A stretch of DNA of 64,000 bases from Oryzomicrobium sp. (GTDB taxonomy: Bacteria; Pseudomonadota; Gammaproteobacteria; Burkholderiales; Rhodocyclaceae): positions 1 to 64,000 of the forward strand of contig NZ_JAJTBG010000001.1 of assembly GCF_021287045.1 (NCBI RefSeq), read 5' to 3'. The translations under genes and the position numbers were made by a program. The notes under the pieces were generated by a model. That model did not search any database. It was given only the letters and a program-made list of their open reading frames with translations, and had not been told where the DNA came from. Positions 51,744-60,646 of this stretch are shown here, one piece after another (position 1 is the stretch's first letter; every line of letters starts with the position of its first letter).

Positions 51744-52703
51744 TCAGGTGAGCCGGTAGTCGCGGTCCGGCACCATGGCCGGCGGTAGCTCCGCCGGCGG
51801 CACGCCGACGATTTCCAGCACCGTGCGTTCGATGGTGCGGGACAGGGCGTCCAGGGCCAGGTCGTTGGGCTCCCGGCCGAAGGGGTCTTCCAGTTCGCTG
51901 GCGATCGCCTCCAGGGCCATGAAGGTGTAGGCCACGAATACCGCCATCAAGGGGGTGAGCAGGCCGATGCTGTCCACCAGCCCGAAGGGCAGCAGGGCCG
52001 AATAGCAATACACGGTGCGGTGCAGCAGCACGTTGTAGGCGTAGGGGATCGGCGTGTTGGCGATGCGCTCGCAACTGGCGATGATTTCGGCGATGCGGTC
52101 CAGGTTGGTGTCCATGTTGGCCGCCAGGATGTCCGGCAGCGCTCCCTCGCGGCGCCGCTCCTGCACCCAGCGGGCCAGTTCGGTGAGCAGGGCCACGGGG
52201 ACGAACCGGGCCGCACCGACGCGGGCCGCCAGGTCCGCCGGCAGCAGCCGCTCCAGGTCGGCCTGGGGCGGCTCGTCCCGCAACTGGTGCTTGAGGCTGT
52301 GACTCAGGGCGATCACCAGGGCGGCGAAGTGGCGCACCCGGGCATCGCCGGGGGGCAGGTTTGGCAGGGTGATGGCCTGGCGGCTCAGGGCCCGGGCGGC
52401 GATCACCAGTTGCCCCCACAGGCGCCGCCCTTCCCAGAAACGGTCGTAGCTGACGTTGTTGCGAAAGCCCAGGAAAATCGCCAGGGCGATGCCCACCAGG
52501 CTGAACGGAGCGGGGTTGAGGCGCACGCCGAAATCGCGGAACCACAGGTGCCCCGCCAGAGCCAGCACCGAAATCGCCAGGATGCCCAGCAGCCGCGGCG
52601 CCACCATGCCCAGCACGGACCCGCGCCAGACGAACAGCATGCGGAACCAGTGGAGTTTGGGGCGGACGATCATGGCGGCGGCGGGCGCGGTGGCGTTTGG
52701 CAA
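51744..52703 (-). CDS. Bestrophin-like (YneE/UPF0187) channel protein
   Basis: The 319-residue product belongs to the bacterial bestrophin homologues, pentameric ion channels. Visible are the N-terminal IVRPKLHWFRMLFVWRGSVL, helices near 38-55 and 65-80, the FLGFRNNVSYDRFWEGRRLWG block typical of the family, and late helices with LLPFGLVDSIGLLTPLMAVFVAYTFMALE. An ATG at 52673 (MIVRPKLHWF) is an equally good start. It converges on crcB with 21 bp between stops. Ion selectivity cannot be inferred. Confidence 0.88.
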   Translation of the reverse strand: MPNATAPAAAMIVRPKLHWFRMLFVWRGSVLGMVAPRLLGILAISVLALAGHLWFRDFGVRLNPAPFSLVGIALAIFLGFRNNVSYDRFWEGRRLWGQLVIAARALSRQAITLPNLPPGDARVRHFAALVIALSHSLKHQLRDEPPQADLERLLPADLAARVGAARFVPVALLTELARWVQERRREGALPDILAANMDTNLDRIAEIIASCERIANTPIPYAYNVLLHRTVYCYSALLPFGLVDSIGLLTPLMAVFVAYTFMALEAIASELEDPFGREPNDLALDALSRTIERTVLEIVGVPPAELPPAMVPDRDYRLT

Positions 52704-53015
52704 AGGTCATGATCCTGCCTCGCCCGCCGGGCTCCGGCAAGCCGTAAAAGTGCCCAGGCTGGATGGGCCGGGGCGATGGGAGGGGCCAAGTCAGCGAGGC
52801 TGAGTGCAAAGCCCTCGTGAGGCCCACCCGTTCACGCGGGATTAGACAGTACGAGCATGGCGGCAAATGCAGACGTGCTCCGCCCGGAGGTGATTGACCG
52901 GGCGCTTCCTCGCACATGCCATAGACCGGGCCTGTATCCGGGGACCGGATTGAGGCCCGCGCTCATCGTCTGCCGGCTACGCCTGGCATGGTTTCAGGTG
53001 CTGGCATGCAGCCGT
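52704..53015. other. 312-bp gap between the bestrophin-like and YidB-family genes
   Basis: No gene is supportable. It holds a strong imperfect hairpin at 52927-52959 and, presumably, the promoter of the bestrophin-like gene near its left end. Confidence 0.6.
52927..52959. terminator. Two-part hairpin downstream of the YidB-family gene
   Basis: CGGGCCT/AGGCCCG and, inside it, ATCCGG/CCGGAT (loop GGA) are separated by a two-base internal loop, giving 13 pairs. It lies 57 bp beyond the minus-strand stop at 53016. No T run, so the terminator call is tentative. Confidence 0.4.
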
Positions 53016-53429
53016 TCAGCGCAGCAGGTCCTTGAGGGAACCCAGCATGCCGGCCAGGTCCCCTCCTTCGGGTACGGTGCCGTTCGGGGTCAGCTTGTCG
53101 ACGATCTGGGGCAGCAACTCGGCCAAGTGCCCAGAGGCCTCCTGAGAGGTCACCCCCAGTTTTTGGGCGATGGCGTCGACCTGCTCGCTGCCCAGGGCCG
53201 ACTGCACCTGTTCGGCGGAAACCGGTTGGTTCTGGCCGGTGCCGATCCAGGACGAGACGATGTCTCCCAGCCCCTGCTGCTCGAAGGCGCCGATCAGGCC
53301 CCGCAGCCCGCCCGACTGGGGATCGTTGACCAGGGCCAGGATGGCATCGGCCAGGCCGGCGGGACGTTGCGCCCCTTCTCCCGACAGGGAGCCGAGCACC
53401 TGCCCGGTGAGTGTGTCCAATAACCCCAT
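53016..53429 (-). CDS. YidB/DUF937-family protein
   Basis: The 137-residue product matches the YidB family: MGLLDTLTGQVLG at the N-terminus, GGLRGLIGAFEQQGLGDIVSSWIGTGQNQPVS in the middle, and VQSALGSEQVDAIAQKLGVTSQEASGHLAELLPQ. It is helical, soluble and Gly/Gln-rich, without a signal peptide. The function is not known to me. Confidence 0.85.
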   Translation of the reverse strand: MGLLDTLTGQVLGSLSGEGAQRPAGLADAILALVNDPQSGGLRGLIGAFEQQGLGDIVSSWIGTGQNQPVSAEQVQSALGSEQVDAIAQKLGVTSQEASGHLAELLPQIVDKLTPNGTVPEGGDLAGMLGSLKDLLR

Positions 53430-53584
53430 GGCGCTCTCCTTGACTCAAATTGGCCGCTACCATTGGCCGCTACCGGTTGCGCTCCGCGTGCCGAGGCGAG
53501 CGGCGGTGGCGGGTCGAGAGATCAGCCTAGGAGGGGAAGGGGGGAATGTCCACTACGGAAGCGGGAGATTCATCCACGGCGGCG

Positions 53585-54331
53585 TCAGCGTCCGCCCCCC
53601 ACATCGAGGATGGCACCGGTGGTGTAGGAGGCCTCGTCCGAGAGCAGCCACAGGATGGCCCGGGCCACTTCCTCCGGGGTGCCACCGCGCTGCATCGGGA
53701 TGCCTGCCTTTACCCGCTCCACTCGCCCGGGCTCGCCGCCACTGGCGTGGATGTCGGTGGCGATGACCCCGGGGGCCACGGCGTTTACCCGGATGCCCTC
53801 GGCCGCCACTTCCCGGGCCAGGCCGATGGTGAGGGTGTCCACGGCGGCCTTGGAGGCGGCGTAGTCCACGTATTCCCCCGGCGCCCCCAGCCGTGCCGCC
53901 CGGGACGAGACATTGACGATGGCGCCGCCCGGTCCGCCGTGGCGCGTGGACAGGCGCTTCACCGCCTCCCGGGCACACAGGAAGCTGCCGGTGACGTTGG
54001 TGGCGAACACCCGGGCGATGCGCTCGGCGGTCATGGTCTCCACCCCCATCTGGGGTTCCAGGATGCCGGCGTTGTTCACCAGCCCGTACAGGGAACAGAA
54101 GGTTTCATCCAACTGGCGGAAGAGGCGCAGCACCTCGTCCTCCCGGGAAACGTCGGCCTGCACCGCCAGGGCCGTGCCGCCCTGGGCGCGGATCGACTCG
54201 ACCACGGCGGCGGCCGTGGCATGGTTGTCCCGGTAGCTGATGCACACGGCGTAGCCGGTTTCGGCGGCGAGCCGGGCGGTGGCGGCGCCGATGCCACGGC
54301 CGCCGCCGGTGATGAGGAGGGCTCGGGTCAT
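53585..54331 (-). CDS. Short-chain dehydrogenase/reductase
   Basis: The 248-residue classical SDR has the NAD(P) loop ITGGGRGIGAATARLA at 7-22, NNAGI near 89, the catalytic Ser in VNVSSRAARLGAP and Tyr-Lys in YVDYAASKAAVDTL, and PGVIATDIHA. An Arg after the Gly-rich loop (SYRDNHATA) suggests NADPH preference. The substrate is unknown. AAAGGA lies 7 bases before the ATG at 54331; the frame is open further upstream, but this start fits the family. Confidence 0.92.
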   Translation of the reverse strand: MTRALLITGGGRGIGAATARLAAETGYAVCISYRDNHATAAAVVESIRAQGGTALAVQADVSREDEVLRLFRQLDETFCSLYGLVNNAGILEPQMGVETMTAERIARVFATNVTGSFLCAREAVKRLSTRHGGPGGAIVNVSSRAARLGAPGEYVDYAASKAAVDTLTIGLAREVAAEGIRVNAVAPGVIATDIHASGGEPGRVERVKAGIPMQRGGTPEEVARAILWLLSDEASYTTGAILDVGGGR

Positions 54332-54685
54332 GGTGCGTCCTTTGCAAGTGCCTGACCGGCGTGGAAAACCGGCTGAAGAAAGCCAGGGCGACCACGGCAG
54401 CATAGATTCGGTGCGGGCCGTCGTCCATGTTGGTGTGCGGATCGGGGCGGGCGGCGCCAGCCGGCGCCGCCTCGGGTAAGATGCGGGGTTCGTCGTGGGG
54501 GCGATTCCCCCTGTGCATTCAAGCGGCTGGCACGGCGGGCCGGGAAAAGCACCGCCGACCCGGTATGCGCCTTTCCATGGCCGCCCGCCGCGCGGCCCGG
54601 GTTTTCGGATTGCGCCTTTCCGCCGCCCCATGCCGCCGCCCCACCTACCCCGGCGGGCCCTCTGCCCCCGGCTGGATCAGCATCG
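54332..54685. other. 354-bp divergent gap between the SDR gene and hrpA
   Basis: No gene is supportable. It must contain both promoters. TAAGAT at 54477-54482 (in GGGTAAGATGCGGGG) is a candidate -10 for hrpA with a leader of about 200 bases. Confidence 0.5.
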
Positions 54686-57600
54686 ATGAAGGTTACCCAT
54701 TCCCGCGCCGGCGCCCGTCCGGCGCCGGGCGCCGTTGCGCCCGCCACTGCATTTGCCGACTGCCTGGCCGCCGACCGGCCCAAGCTGCGCGCCCTGTCGC
54801 GCGAGATGAAGCAGAACGGCCCCCGGGCGGCCAAGGCCCGGGCCGATTTCGACGCCCTGCTGGAGCGCTCCAAGGGCATCGTCGCCGCCCGGCGCAAGCG
54901 CCTGCCCCAGCCCACCTTCGACGAGGCCCTGCCGGTTAACGTCCGGCGCGACGAGATCGCCAAACTGATCCGCGACCACCAGGTGGTGATCGTCTGCGGC
55001 GAGACCGGCTCGGGCAAGACCACCCAGCTGCCCAAGATCTGCATCGAGCAGGGGCGCGGCGTGTTCGGCCTGATCGGCCACACCCAGCCGCGCCGTCTGG
55101 CCGCCCGTTCCGTGGCCTCGCGCTTGGCCCAGGAACTGAACACCCAGGTGGGCATGGGGGTGGGGGTGAAGATCCGCTTCCACGACCGTTCGGTGCCCGA
55201 ATCGGTGGTCAAGCTGATGACCGACGGCATCCTGCTGGCCGAGACCCAGGGCGACCCCTATCTCAACGCCTACGACACGATCATCATCGACGAGGCCCAC
55301 GAGCGCAGCCTGAACATCGACTTCCTGCTCGGCTACCTGAAGCAGATCTTGGCCAAGCGGCCGGACCTGAAGGTGATCGTCACCTCGGCCACCATCGACG
55401 CCGAGCGCTTCGCCGCGCACTTCGCCACGGACGGCAAGCCGGCGCCGGTGATCGAAGTGTCCGGCCGCCTCTACCCGGTGGAAGTGCGCTACCGGCCGAT
55501 CCAATCCGCCGATGCGGCACCCACCCCTGGCGGCGCCCCCCGCAGCGACCGGGAGAAGGCCCAGCAGGCCCGGGACGAAGAGCGCGACCTGTACGACGCC
55601 ATCGTCGATGGGGTGGACGAGTTGTGCCGGGTCGGCCCCGGCGACGTGCTGGTCTTTTTGCCCGGCGAGCGGGAAATCCGCGACGCCGCCGAGGCCCTGC
55701 GCAAGCACCACTTCGCCGGGCCGCAACCGGAAATCCTGCCCCTGTTCTCGCGCCTCTCGGCCCAGGAGCAGGACCGGGTGTTCAAGACCGGCGGGCCGCG
55801 CCGCGTCGTGCTCGCCACCAACGTGGCGGAAACGTCGCTCACCGTGCCCGGCATCCGCTACGTGGTGGATACGGGCCTGGCCCGGGTTAAGCGCTACTCC
55901 TACCGCAACAAGATCGAGCAGTTGCAGGTGGAAAAGATCGCCCAGGCCTCGGCAAACCAGCGCTCCGGCCGCTGCGGCCGTGTGGCGGCGGGGGTGTGCA
56001 TCCGCCTCTACGACGAGGCCGACTTCAAGGCCCGCCCGGCCTTCCCCGATCCGGAAATCCTGCGCTCGTCCCTGGCCGGGGTGATCCTGCGCATGAAGGG
56101 CCTCAAGCTTTCCGACGTGGAGGAGTTCCCCTTCCTCTCGCCGCCGCCGGCCAAGGCCATCAACGACGGCTACGCCCTGTTGCAGGAACTGGGCGCCCTG
56201 GACGACGACAAGCGCCTCACCGGCATCGGCCACGGACTGGCCAAGCTGCCCCTGGACCCGCGCATCGCCCGCATGATCGTCGCCGGCCGGGACAACGGTT
56301 GCCTGCGCGAGCTGCTGGTGATCGCCGCCGCCCTGTCGGTGCAGGACCCCCGGGACCGGCCCCAGGACAAGCTCCAGGCCGCCGACGAGCGCCACCGCCG
56401 CATCATGTTCAAGGTGGGTGACGACAAACAGGAATCCTCCGAATTCCTCGCCTGGCTGTCCCTGTGGCAGTGGTATCAGGAGCAGGCCAAGCACCTCTCC
56501 CACCGCAAGCTGGCCCAGGCCTGCCAGGACCATTTCCTCTCGCCCCTGCGCATGCGCGAGTGGCGCGAGGTGCATAGCCAGCTGCACGCCCTGGTGGGGG
56601 AGGCGGGCTGGAAGGAAAACGACATTCCCGGCGCCTACGCCGCCATCCACAAGGCCCTGCTCTCCGGCCTGCTCGGCAACATCGGCTGCAAGGCCGAGGA
56701 CGCCGAAAAAGGCGGCCACTACCTGGGCGCCCGGGGCATCAAGTTCCTCATCCATCCTGGCTCGGCCCTGCAGAAGAAGGCCGGACGCTGGATCATGGCC
56801 GCCGAGCTGACCGAAACCACCAAGCTCTATGCACGCTGCGTGGCCAAGATCGAGCCGGAGTGGCTGGAAGAGGTGGGCGCCCACCTGATCCGGCGCAGCC
56901 AGTTCGAGCCCCATTGGGAAAAGAAGCCGATGCAGGTGGTGGCCTTCGAGCGGGCCACCCTGTATGGGGTGGTGGTCAATCCGCGCAAGCGCATCCACTA
57001 CGGCCCCCTGGACCCCAAGGCGGCCCGGGAGATCTTCATCCGCGACGGCCTGGTGGCCGGCGAGATCGACGAGGCCTACGTCCGCCGCTGGCCCTTCTAC
57101 CAGCACAACCGCAAGCTGATCGCCGAGATCGAGACCCTGGAGCACAAGCAGCGCCGCCAGGACGTGCTGGTGGACGACGATCTGATCTTCGCCTTCTACG
57201 ACCACCTGATTCCGGAGGGCATCTACAACGGCGCCGGCTTCGACGCCTGGCGCAAGGAAGCCGAGGCCACCGACCCCAAGGTCCTGTTCCTGAAAAAGGA
57301 CGACCTGATGCGCCACGAGGCGGCCGGAGTGACTACCGACGCCTTCCCGCCGTCGGTGAAGATCGGCGGCATCGAGTACAAGCTGGCCTACCACTTCGAG
57401 CCGGGCAACCCCCGGGACGGGGTGACCCTGACCCTGCCCCTGGCCCAACTCAATGCCATTTCTGCCACCCGGGGCGAGTGGCTGGTGCCCGGCCTGCTCA
57501 AGGACAAGGTGGTGCAGCTGGTGAAAACCCTGCCCCAGAAGATCCGCGCCAAGCTGGTACCGGTGCCGGACTTCGCCGACGAGTTCGTCGCCGCCTGCGG

Positions 57601-58732
57601 CGCGGACGAGAAGAAGCTCAACTTCGGCCTGCTGCCGGCCCTGATCGACTTCATCCACGCCACCCGGGGTCTCAACGCCCGGGGCTGGGTGGTGACCCCG
57701 GACGCCTTCCGTCCCGACACCTTGCCGCCCCACCTGGCCATGAACTACAAGCTGGTGGACGAGCACGGCCGCCAACTGGCCATGAGCCGCAGCCTTACCG
57801 AGTTGCGCGCCGAGTGGGGCCGGGAGGCCAAGCAGGAGTTCTCCAACCTGCACGAGGCGCCTTCCGAATACACCGGCCTTACCGACTGGACCTTCGGCGA
57901 GCTGCCGGAACTGCTCGAAGTGCGCGCCGGCGGCCAGACCGTGGTTGGCTACCCGGGCTTGAAGGACGAGGGCGAAACGGTGTCGCTCGCCGTGTTCGAC
58001 TCGCCGGAAGAGGCCGCCGCGGTGCACCGCCAGGGTCTGCGCCGGCTGTTCCAGCTGCAATTCAAGGAGCAGGTGAAGTACTTCGAGAAGAACATCCCGG
58101 GCCTGACTCAGATGGCCATGCAGTACATGGCCCTGGGCAGCCTGGAAGAGCTGCGCGACCAGATCGTCGCCGTCACCTTCGAGCGCGCCTGCCTGCCCGC
58201 CGGCGACCCGCTGCCCGCTTCCGAGGCCGAGTTCCGCGCCCGCTGCGCCGAGGCCAAGAGCCGCCTCGGCCTGCTGCTCCAGGAAGTCGCCCGGCTGGCC
58301 GGCCAGGTGCTCACCGAGTGGCAGACGCTCACCAAGAAACTGCCCGGCTTCAAGGCCTTCCCGGCGGTGGTGGCGGACATCGAGGCCCAGGTGAAGCGGC
58401 TGATGGGCAAACGTTTCGTGGCGGATACGCCCTTCGAGCGCCTGCAACACTTTCCCCGCTACCTGAAAGCCGCCCAACTGCGTCTGGACAAGCTCAAGGC
58501 CGACCCGGCCCGGGACGCCCGCAATCTGGCCGACTACGCGCCGCTGTGGACCAATTACGAGCGCCGCGCCCTGCAACTGGCCAAGCAGGGCGTTGCCGAT
58601 CCGCAACTGGTGCAGTTCCGCTGGCTGCTCGAAGAACTGCGGGTGAACCTGTTCGCCCAGGAACTGCGCACCCCGGTGCCGGTGTCGGTGAAACGGTTAC
58701 AGAAGCAGTGGGAGGGAATCCAGTATGGTTGA
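54686..58732 (+). CDS. hrpA: ATP-dependent RNA helicase HrpA
   Basis: HrpA is a DEAH-box 3'-5' RNA helicase that acts on mRNA and stalled ribosomes. The 1348-residue product has Walker A GETGSGKT at 105-112, motif Ia TQPRRLAARSVA, the DEAH box at 202-205 (IIIDEAHERS), VTSATIDAERFAAHF, and helicase C motifs NVAETSLTVPGIRYVVDTG and QRSGRCGRVAAGVCIRLY, then the winged-helix/ratchet/OB region and a long C-terminal domain of the HrpA type (the length excludes HrpB). It stands alone. Confidence 0.96.
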   Translation: MKVTHSRAGARPAPGAVAPATAFADCLAADRPKLRALSREMKQNGPRAAKARADFDALLERSKGIVAARRKRLPQPTFDEALPVNVRRDEIAKLIRDHQVVIVCGETGSGKTTQLPKICIEQGRGVFGLIGHTQPRRLAARSVASRLAQELNTQVGMGVGVKIRFHDRSVPESVVKLMTDGILLAETQGDPYLNAYDTIIIDEAHERSLNIDFLLGYLKQILAKRPDLKVIVTSATIDAERFAAHFATDGKPAPVIEVSGRLYPVEVRYRPIQSADAAPTPGGAPRSDREKAQQARDEERDLYDAIVDGVDELCRVGPGDVLVFLPGEREIRDAAEALRKHHFAGPQPEILPLFSRLSAQEQDRVFKTGGPRRVVLATNVAETSLTVPGIRYVVDTGLARVKRYSYRNKIEQLQVEKIAQASANQRSGRCGRVAAGVCIRLYDEADFKARPAFPDPEILRSSLAGVILRMKGLKLSDVEEFPFLSPPPAKAINDGYALLQELGALDDDKRLTGIGHGLAKLPLDPRIARMIVAGRDNGCLRELLVIAAALSVQDPRDRPQDKLQAADERHRRIMFKVGDDKQESSEFLAWLSLWQWYQEQAKHLSHRKLAQACQDHFLSPLRMREWREVHSQLHALVGEAGWKENDIPGAYAAIHKALLSGLLGNIGCKAEDAEKGGHYLGARGIKFLIHPGSALQKKAGRWIMAAELTETTKLYARCVAKIEPEWLEEVGAHLIRRSQFEPHWEKKPMQVVAFERATLYGVVVNPRKRIHYGPLDPKAAREIFIRDGLVAGEIDEAYVRRWPFYQHNRKLIAEIETLEHKQRRQDVLVDDDLIFAFYDHLIPEGIYNGAGFDAWRKEAEATDPKVLFLKKDDLMRHEAAGVTTDAFPPSVKIGGIEYKLAYHFEPGNPRDGVTLTLPLAQLNAISATRGEWLVPGLLKDKVVQLVKTLPQKIRAKLVPVPDFADEFVAACGADEKKLNFGLLPALIDFIHATRGLNARGWVVTPDAFRPDTLPPHLAMNYKLVDEHGRQLAMSRSLTELRAEWGREAKQEFSNLHEAPSEYTGLTDWTFGELPELLEVRAGGQTVVGYPGLKDEGETVSLAVFDSPEEAAAVHRQGLRRLFQLQFKEQVKYFEKNIPGLTQMAMQYMALGSLEELRDQIVAVTFERACLPAGDPLPASEAEFRARCAEAKSRLGLLLQEVARLAGQVLTEWQTLTKKLPGFKAFPAVVADIEAQVKRLMGKRFVADTPFERLQHFPRYLKAAQLRLDKLKADPARDARNLADYAPLWTNYERRALQLAKQGVADPQLVQFRWLLEELRVNLFAQELRTPVPVSVKRLQKQWEGIQYG

Positions 58733-58821
58733 GGTTATGGAACCGATCTTTGTTTCGCTGCGCATGACCGCGCTGCCTTCTGCCCGGATCGCCGCGCCAG
58801 TGCTTGTTCTCCGCGATGCCT

Positions 58822-58916
58822 GCCTGAAACGCCGCGCCAGTCGCGGACTTTCACGGTGCCTGCCTGAAGATGCCCGGCTGGCGCGGGGTTTGGCCAGGGG
58901 CGTTTTTGACGCTGCC
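58822..58916. repeat. REP-like repeat element, copy 2 (inverted pair)
   Basis: A forward core (AAACGCCGCGCCAG then TCGCGGACTTTCA, about 58827-58853) and an inverted core (CTGGCGCGGGGTTTGG, 58878-58893) face each other. The inverted core is the exact complement of 36247-36262 in copy 1. TGCCTGCCTGAA occurs twice beside the forward core. It fills the gap between hrpA and the EI24 gene. Confidence 0.75.
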
Positions 58917-58929
58917 ACGGAGGCCCGCC

Positions 58930-59742
58930 ATGGCTGAGGTCCTCTTCGCCCTGGCGCGCAGCTTTGCCTCCCTGTCCCGGAGCGGCGTGTGGGCCGCTAT
59001 CCTGGGGCCGGCGATCCTCTCCCTGGTGGTGTGGATCGTCCTGGCCTTCGCCTTTCTCGGCCGGGTGATCGACTGGCTGGCGATCCAGCCGCCACTCTCC
59101 TGGATTTCGAACTGGGGCGTGGCCTGGCTGGCCCACCTGCTGGCCGCCATCGGCGGCTGGGTGGTGATTCTGGCGGCGGCCTACCTGACCGCCGTGGTCA
59201 TCGCCGCCGTGGTCATCCTGCCCCTGCTGCTGCGCCACCTGGCCCGCACCGATTACCGGGACGTGGCGCCCCTGGGCCGCGACAGCATCGTCGCCTCCAC
59301 GGTCAACAGCCTGGTGGCGGTGGCCGGCTACCTGGCCGGCTGGCTGGTGACCCTGCCCCTGTGGTTGATTCCCGGCGCTGCCCTGGTGCTGCCGATCATG
59401 CTGCTGGCCTGGCTCAACCGCCGCACCTTCGCCTTCGACGCCCTGGCGGCCCACGCCACCCCGGCCGAATGGCAGGAGATCAAGCAGCGCCATGCCGGCA
59501 GCTTCTACCTGCTCGGCCTGATCCTGGCCCTGGCCGCCCACGTGCCGTTCCTCGGCCTGTTCGTGCCGTCCTTCACCGCCCTGGCCTACGTGCACCTGGG
59601 ACTGTCCCTGTTGCGCGGCATGCGCGGCGGGGCGGTGATGAGCGGTGAGGCCGAGGTGATCGAGGTCAGCGGTGTAAGCGTTGAATCCGACGGCGGCCAC
59701 GGCGAGGGCCGGGGCCGCGTCATCAAGGGAGAACTGTTGTGA
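58930..59742 (+). CDS. EI24/CysZ-domain membrane protein
   Basis: The 270-residue product fits the EI24 domain family, which includes the sulfate channel CysZ: four to six long hydrophobic helices (about 20-45, 60-95, 120-160, 190-225), with SRSGVWAAILGPAILSLVVW at the start and WLNRRTFAFDALAAHATPAEW in the conserved cytoplasmic loop. Whether it carries sulfate is unknown; no cys genes are nearby. The tail from about 235 is polar. It overlaps the next gene's GTG by 4 bp. The ATG at 58930 is chosen from a longer open frame because upstream sequence is the repeat element. Confidence 0.85.
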   Translation: MAEVLFALARSFASLSRSGVWAAILGPAILSLVVWIVLAFAFLGRVIDWLAIQPPLSWISNWGVAWLAHLLAAIGGWVVILAAAYLTAVVIAAVVILPLLLRHLARTDYRDVAPLGRDSIVASTVNSLVAVAGYLAGWLVTLPLWLIPGAALVLPIMLLAWLNRRTFAFDALAAHATPAEWQEIKQRHAGSFYLLGLILALAAHVPFLGLFVPSFTALAYVHLGLSLLRGMRGGAVMSGEAEVIEVSGVSVESDGGHGEGRGRVIKGELL

Positions 59743-60536
59743 GCGACGTTTCCATTCCGGCTGGCTCGGCGGCCCCGTCCCGGACCATCGGCGCCTTCAT
59801 CATCGGCGACGAGATACTGTCCGGCAAACGCCAGGACAAGCATTTTGCCAAGCTGACCGAGCTCCTTGCCGCCCGGGGGCTGCGTCTGTCCTGGGTGCAG
59901 TACCTGGGGGACGACCGGGCGCGCCTCACCGAGGCCTTCCGGCGCAGCCTGGCCTCCGGCGACCTGGTCTTTTCCTGCGGCGGCATCGGCAACACTCCGG
60001 ACGACCACACCCGCCAGGCGGTAGCCGCCGCCCTGGGCGTGCCCCTGGAACTGCACCCGGAGGCCGAGGCCCTGATCCGTGGCCGCTTCGGCGCCGAGGC
60101 GACGGAAAAGCGCCTGCTGCTCGGTACCTTCCCCGCCGGTACGGGCATCATTCCCAACCCGGTGAACCAGATCCCTGGTTTCTTCGTGCGCGACCACTAC
60201 TTCATGCCCGGCTTCCCCCAGATGGCCTGGCCGATGATCGAGTGGGCCCTGGATACCCGCCACCGCGACCTGCACCGTCCCGTGGAACTGGTGGACCGGG
60301 CCCTGCTGCTGACCGGTCCCGGCGCCTACGAGAGCAACCTGCTGGAGCTGATGGAGCGCATCGTCGCTGCCTATCCGGACCTGCGCCTGTTCTCCCTGCC
60401 GTCCATGGCCGACAACGGCGAGCGGCGCCACCTGGAGCTGGGCGTCGAAGGCCTGGGGCCCCGGGTGGCGGCGGCCATGGATGAGATATTGGCCGAGGTG
60501 AAGGCCCGCAACATCGCCTGGACCTGGCGGCCCTGA
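59739..60536 (+). CDS. CinA-like molybdopterin-binding domain protein
   Basis: The 265-residue product is a MoCF-biosynthesis (MoeA/MogA-like) domain protein of the CinA N-terminal type: IGAFIIGDEILSGKRQDKH at 17-35, VFSCGGIGNTPDDHT near 82-96 and VRDHYFMPGFPQMAWPM near 148-164. It lacks the C-terminal nicotinamide-nucleotide amidase domain of full CinA. Members are annotated as competence/damage-inducible protein A, but the role of the short form is not established. The GTG start overlaps the EI24 gene stop. Confidence 0.87.
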   Translation: MSDVSIPAGSAAPSRTIGAFIIGDEILSGKRQDKHFAKLTELLAARGLRLSWVQYLGDDRARLTEAFRRSLASGDLVFSCGGIGNTPDDHTRQAVAAALGVPLELHPEAEALIRGRFGAEATEKRLLLGTFPAGTGIIPNPVNQIPGFFVRDHYFMPGFPQMAWPMIEWALDTRHRDLHRPVELVDRALLLTGPGAYESNLLELMERIVAAYPDLRLFSLPSMADNGERRHLELGVEGLGPRVAAAMDEILAEVKARNIAWTWRP

Positions 60537-60598
60537 GGCTGCACTAAGGCACGGCATTGCGGTGCCGCCCAGCGACGCGGCTGCGACGCAGTTAACGC

Positions 60599-60629
60599 AA
60601 AAAGCCCCGGGAAACTCCCGGGGCTTTTT
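60599..60629. terminator. Bidirectional terminator between the CinA-like gene and phasin 1
   Basis: GCCCCGGGA pairs with TCCCGGGGC around AAC, flanked by five As and five Ts. It serves the plus-strand gene ending at 60536 and the minus-strand phasin ending at 60647. Confidence 0.96.
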
Positions 60630-60646
60630 GTTTTGCGTTGATGCTT

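Noticed and set aside
52704..53015. Cobalamin or other known riboswitch in the gap
   Set aside because: The GC-rich stems do not include the B12 box or any other conserved riboswitch core I know.
54677..58606. A 1,309-codon minus-strand open frame opposite hrpA
   Set aside because: Same codon-bias artefact: low-complexity product, fully antisense to a conserved helicase.
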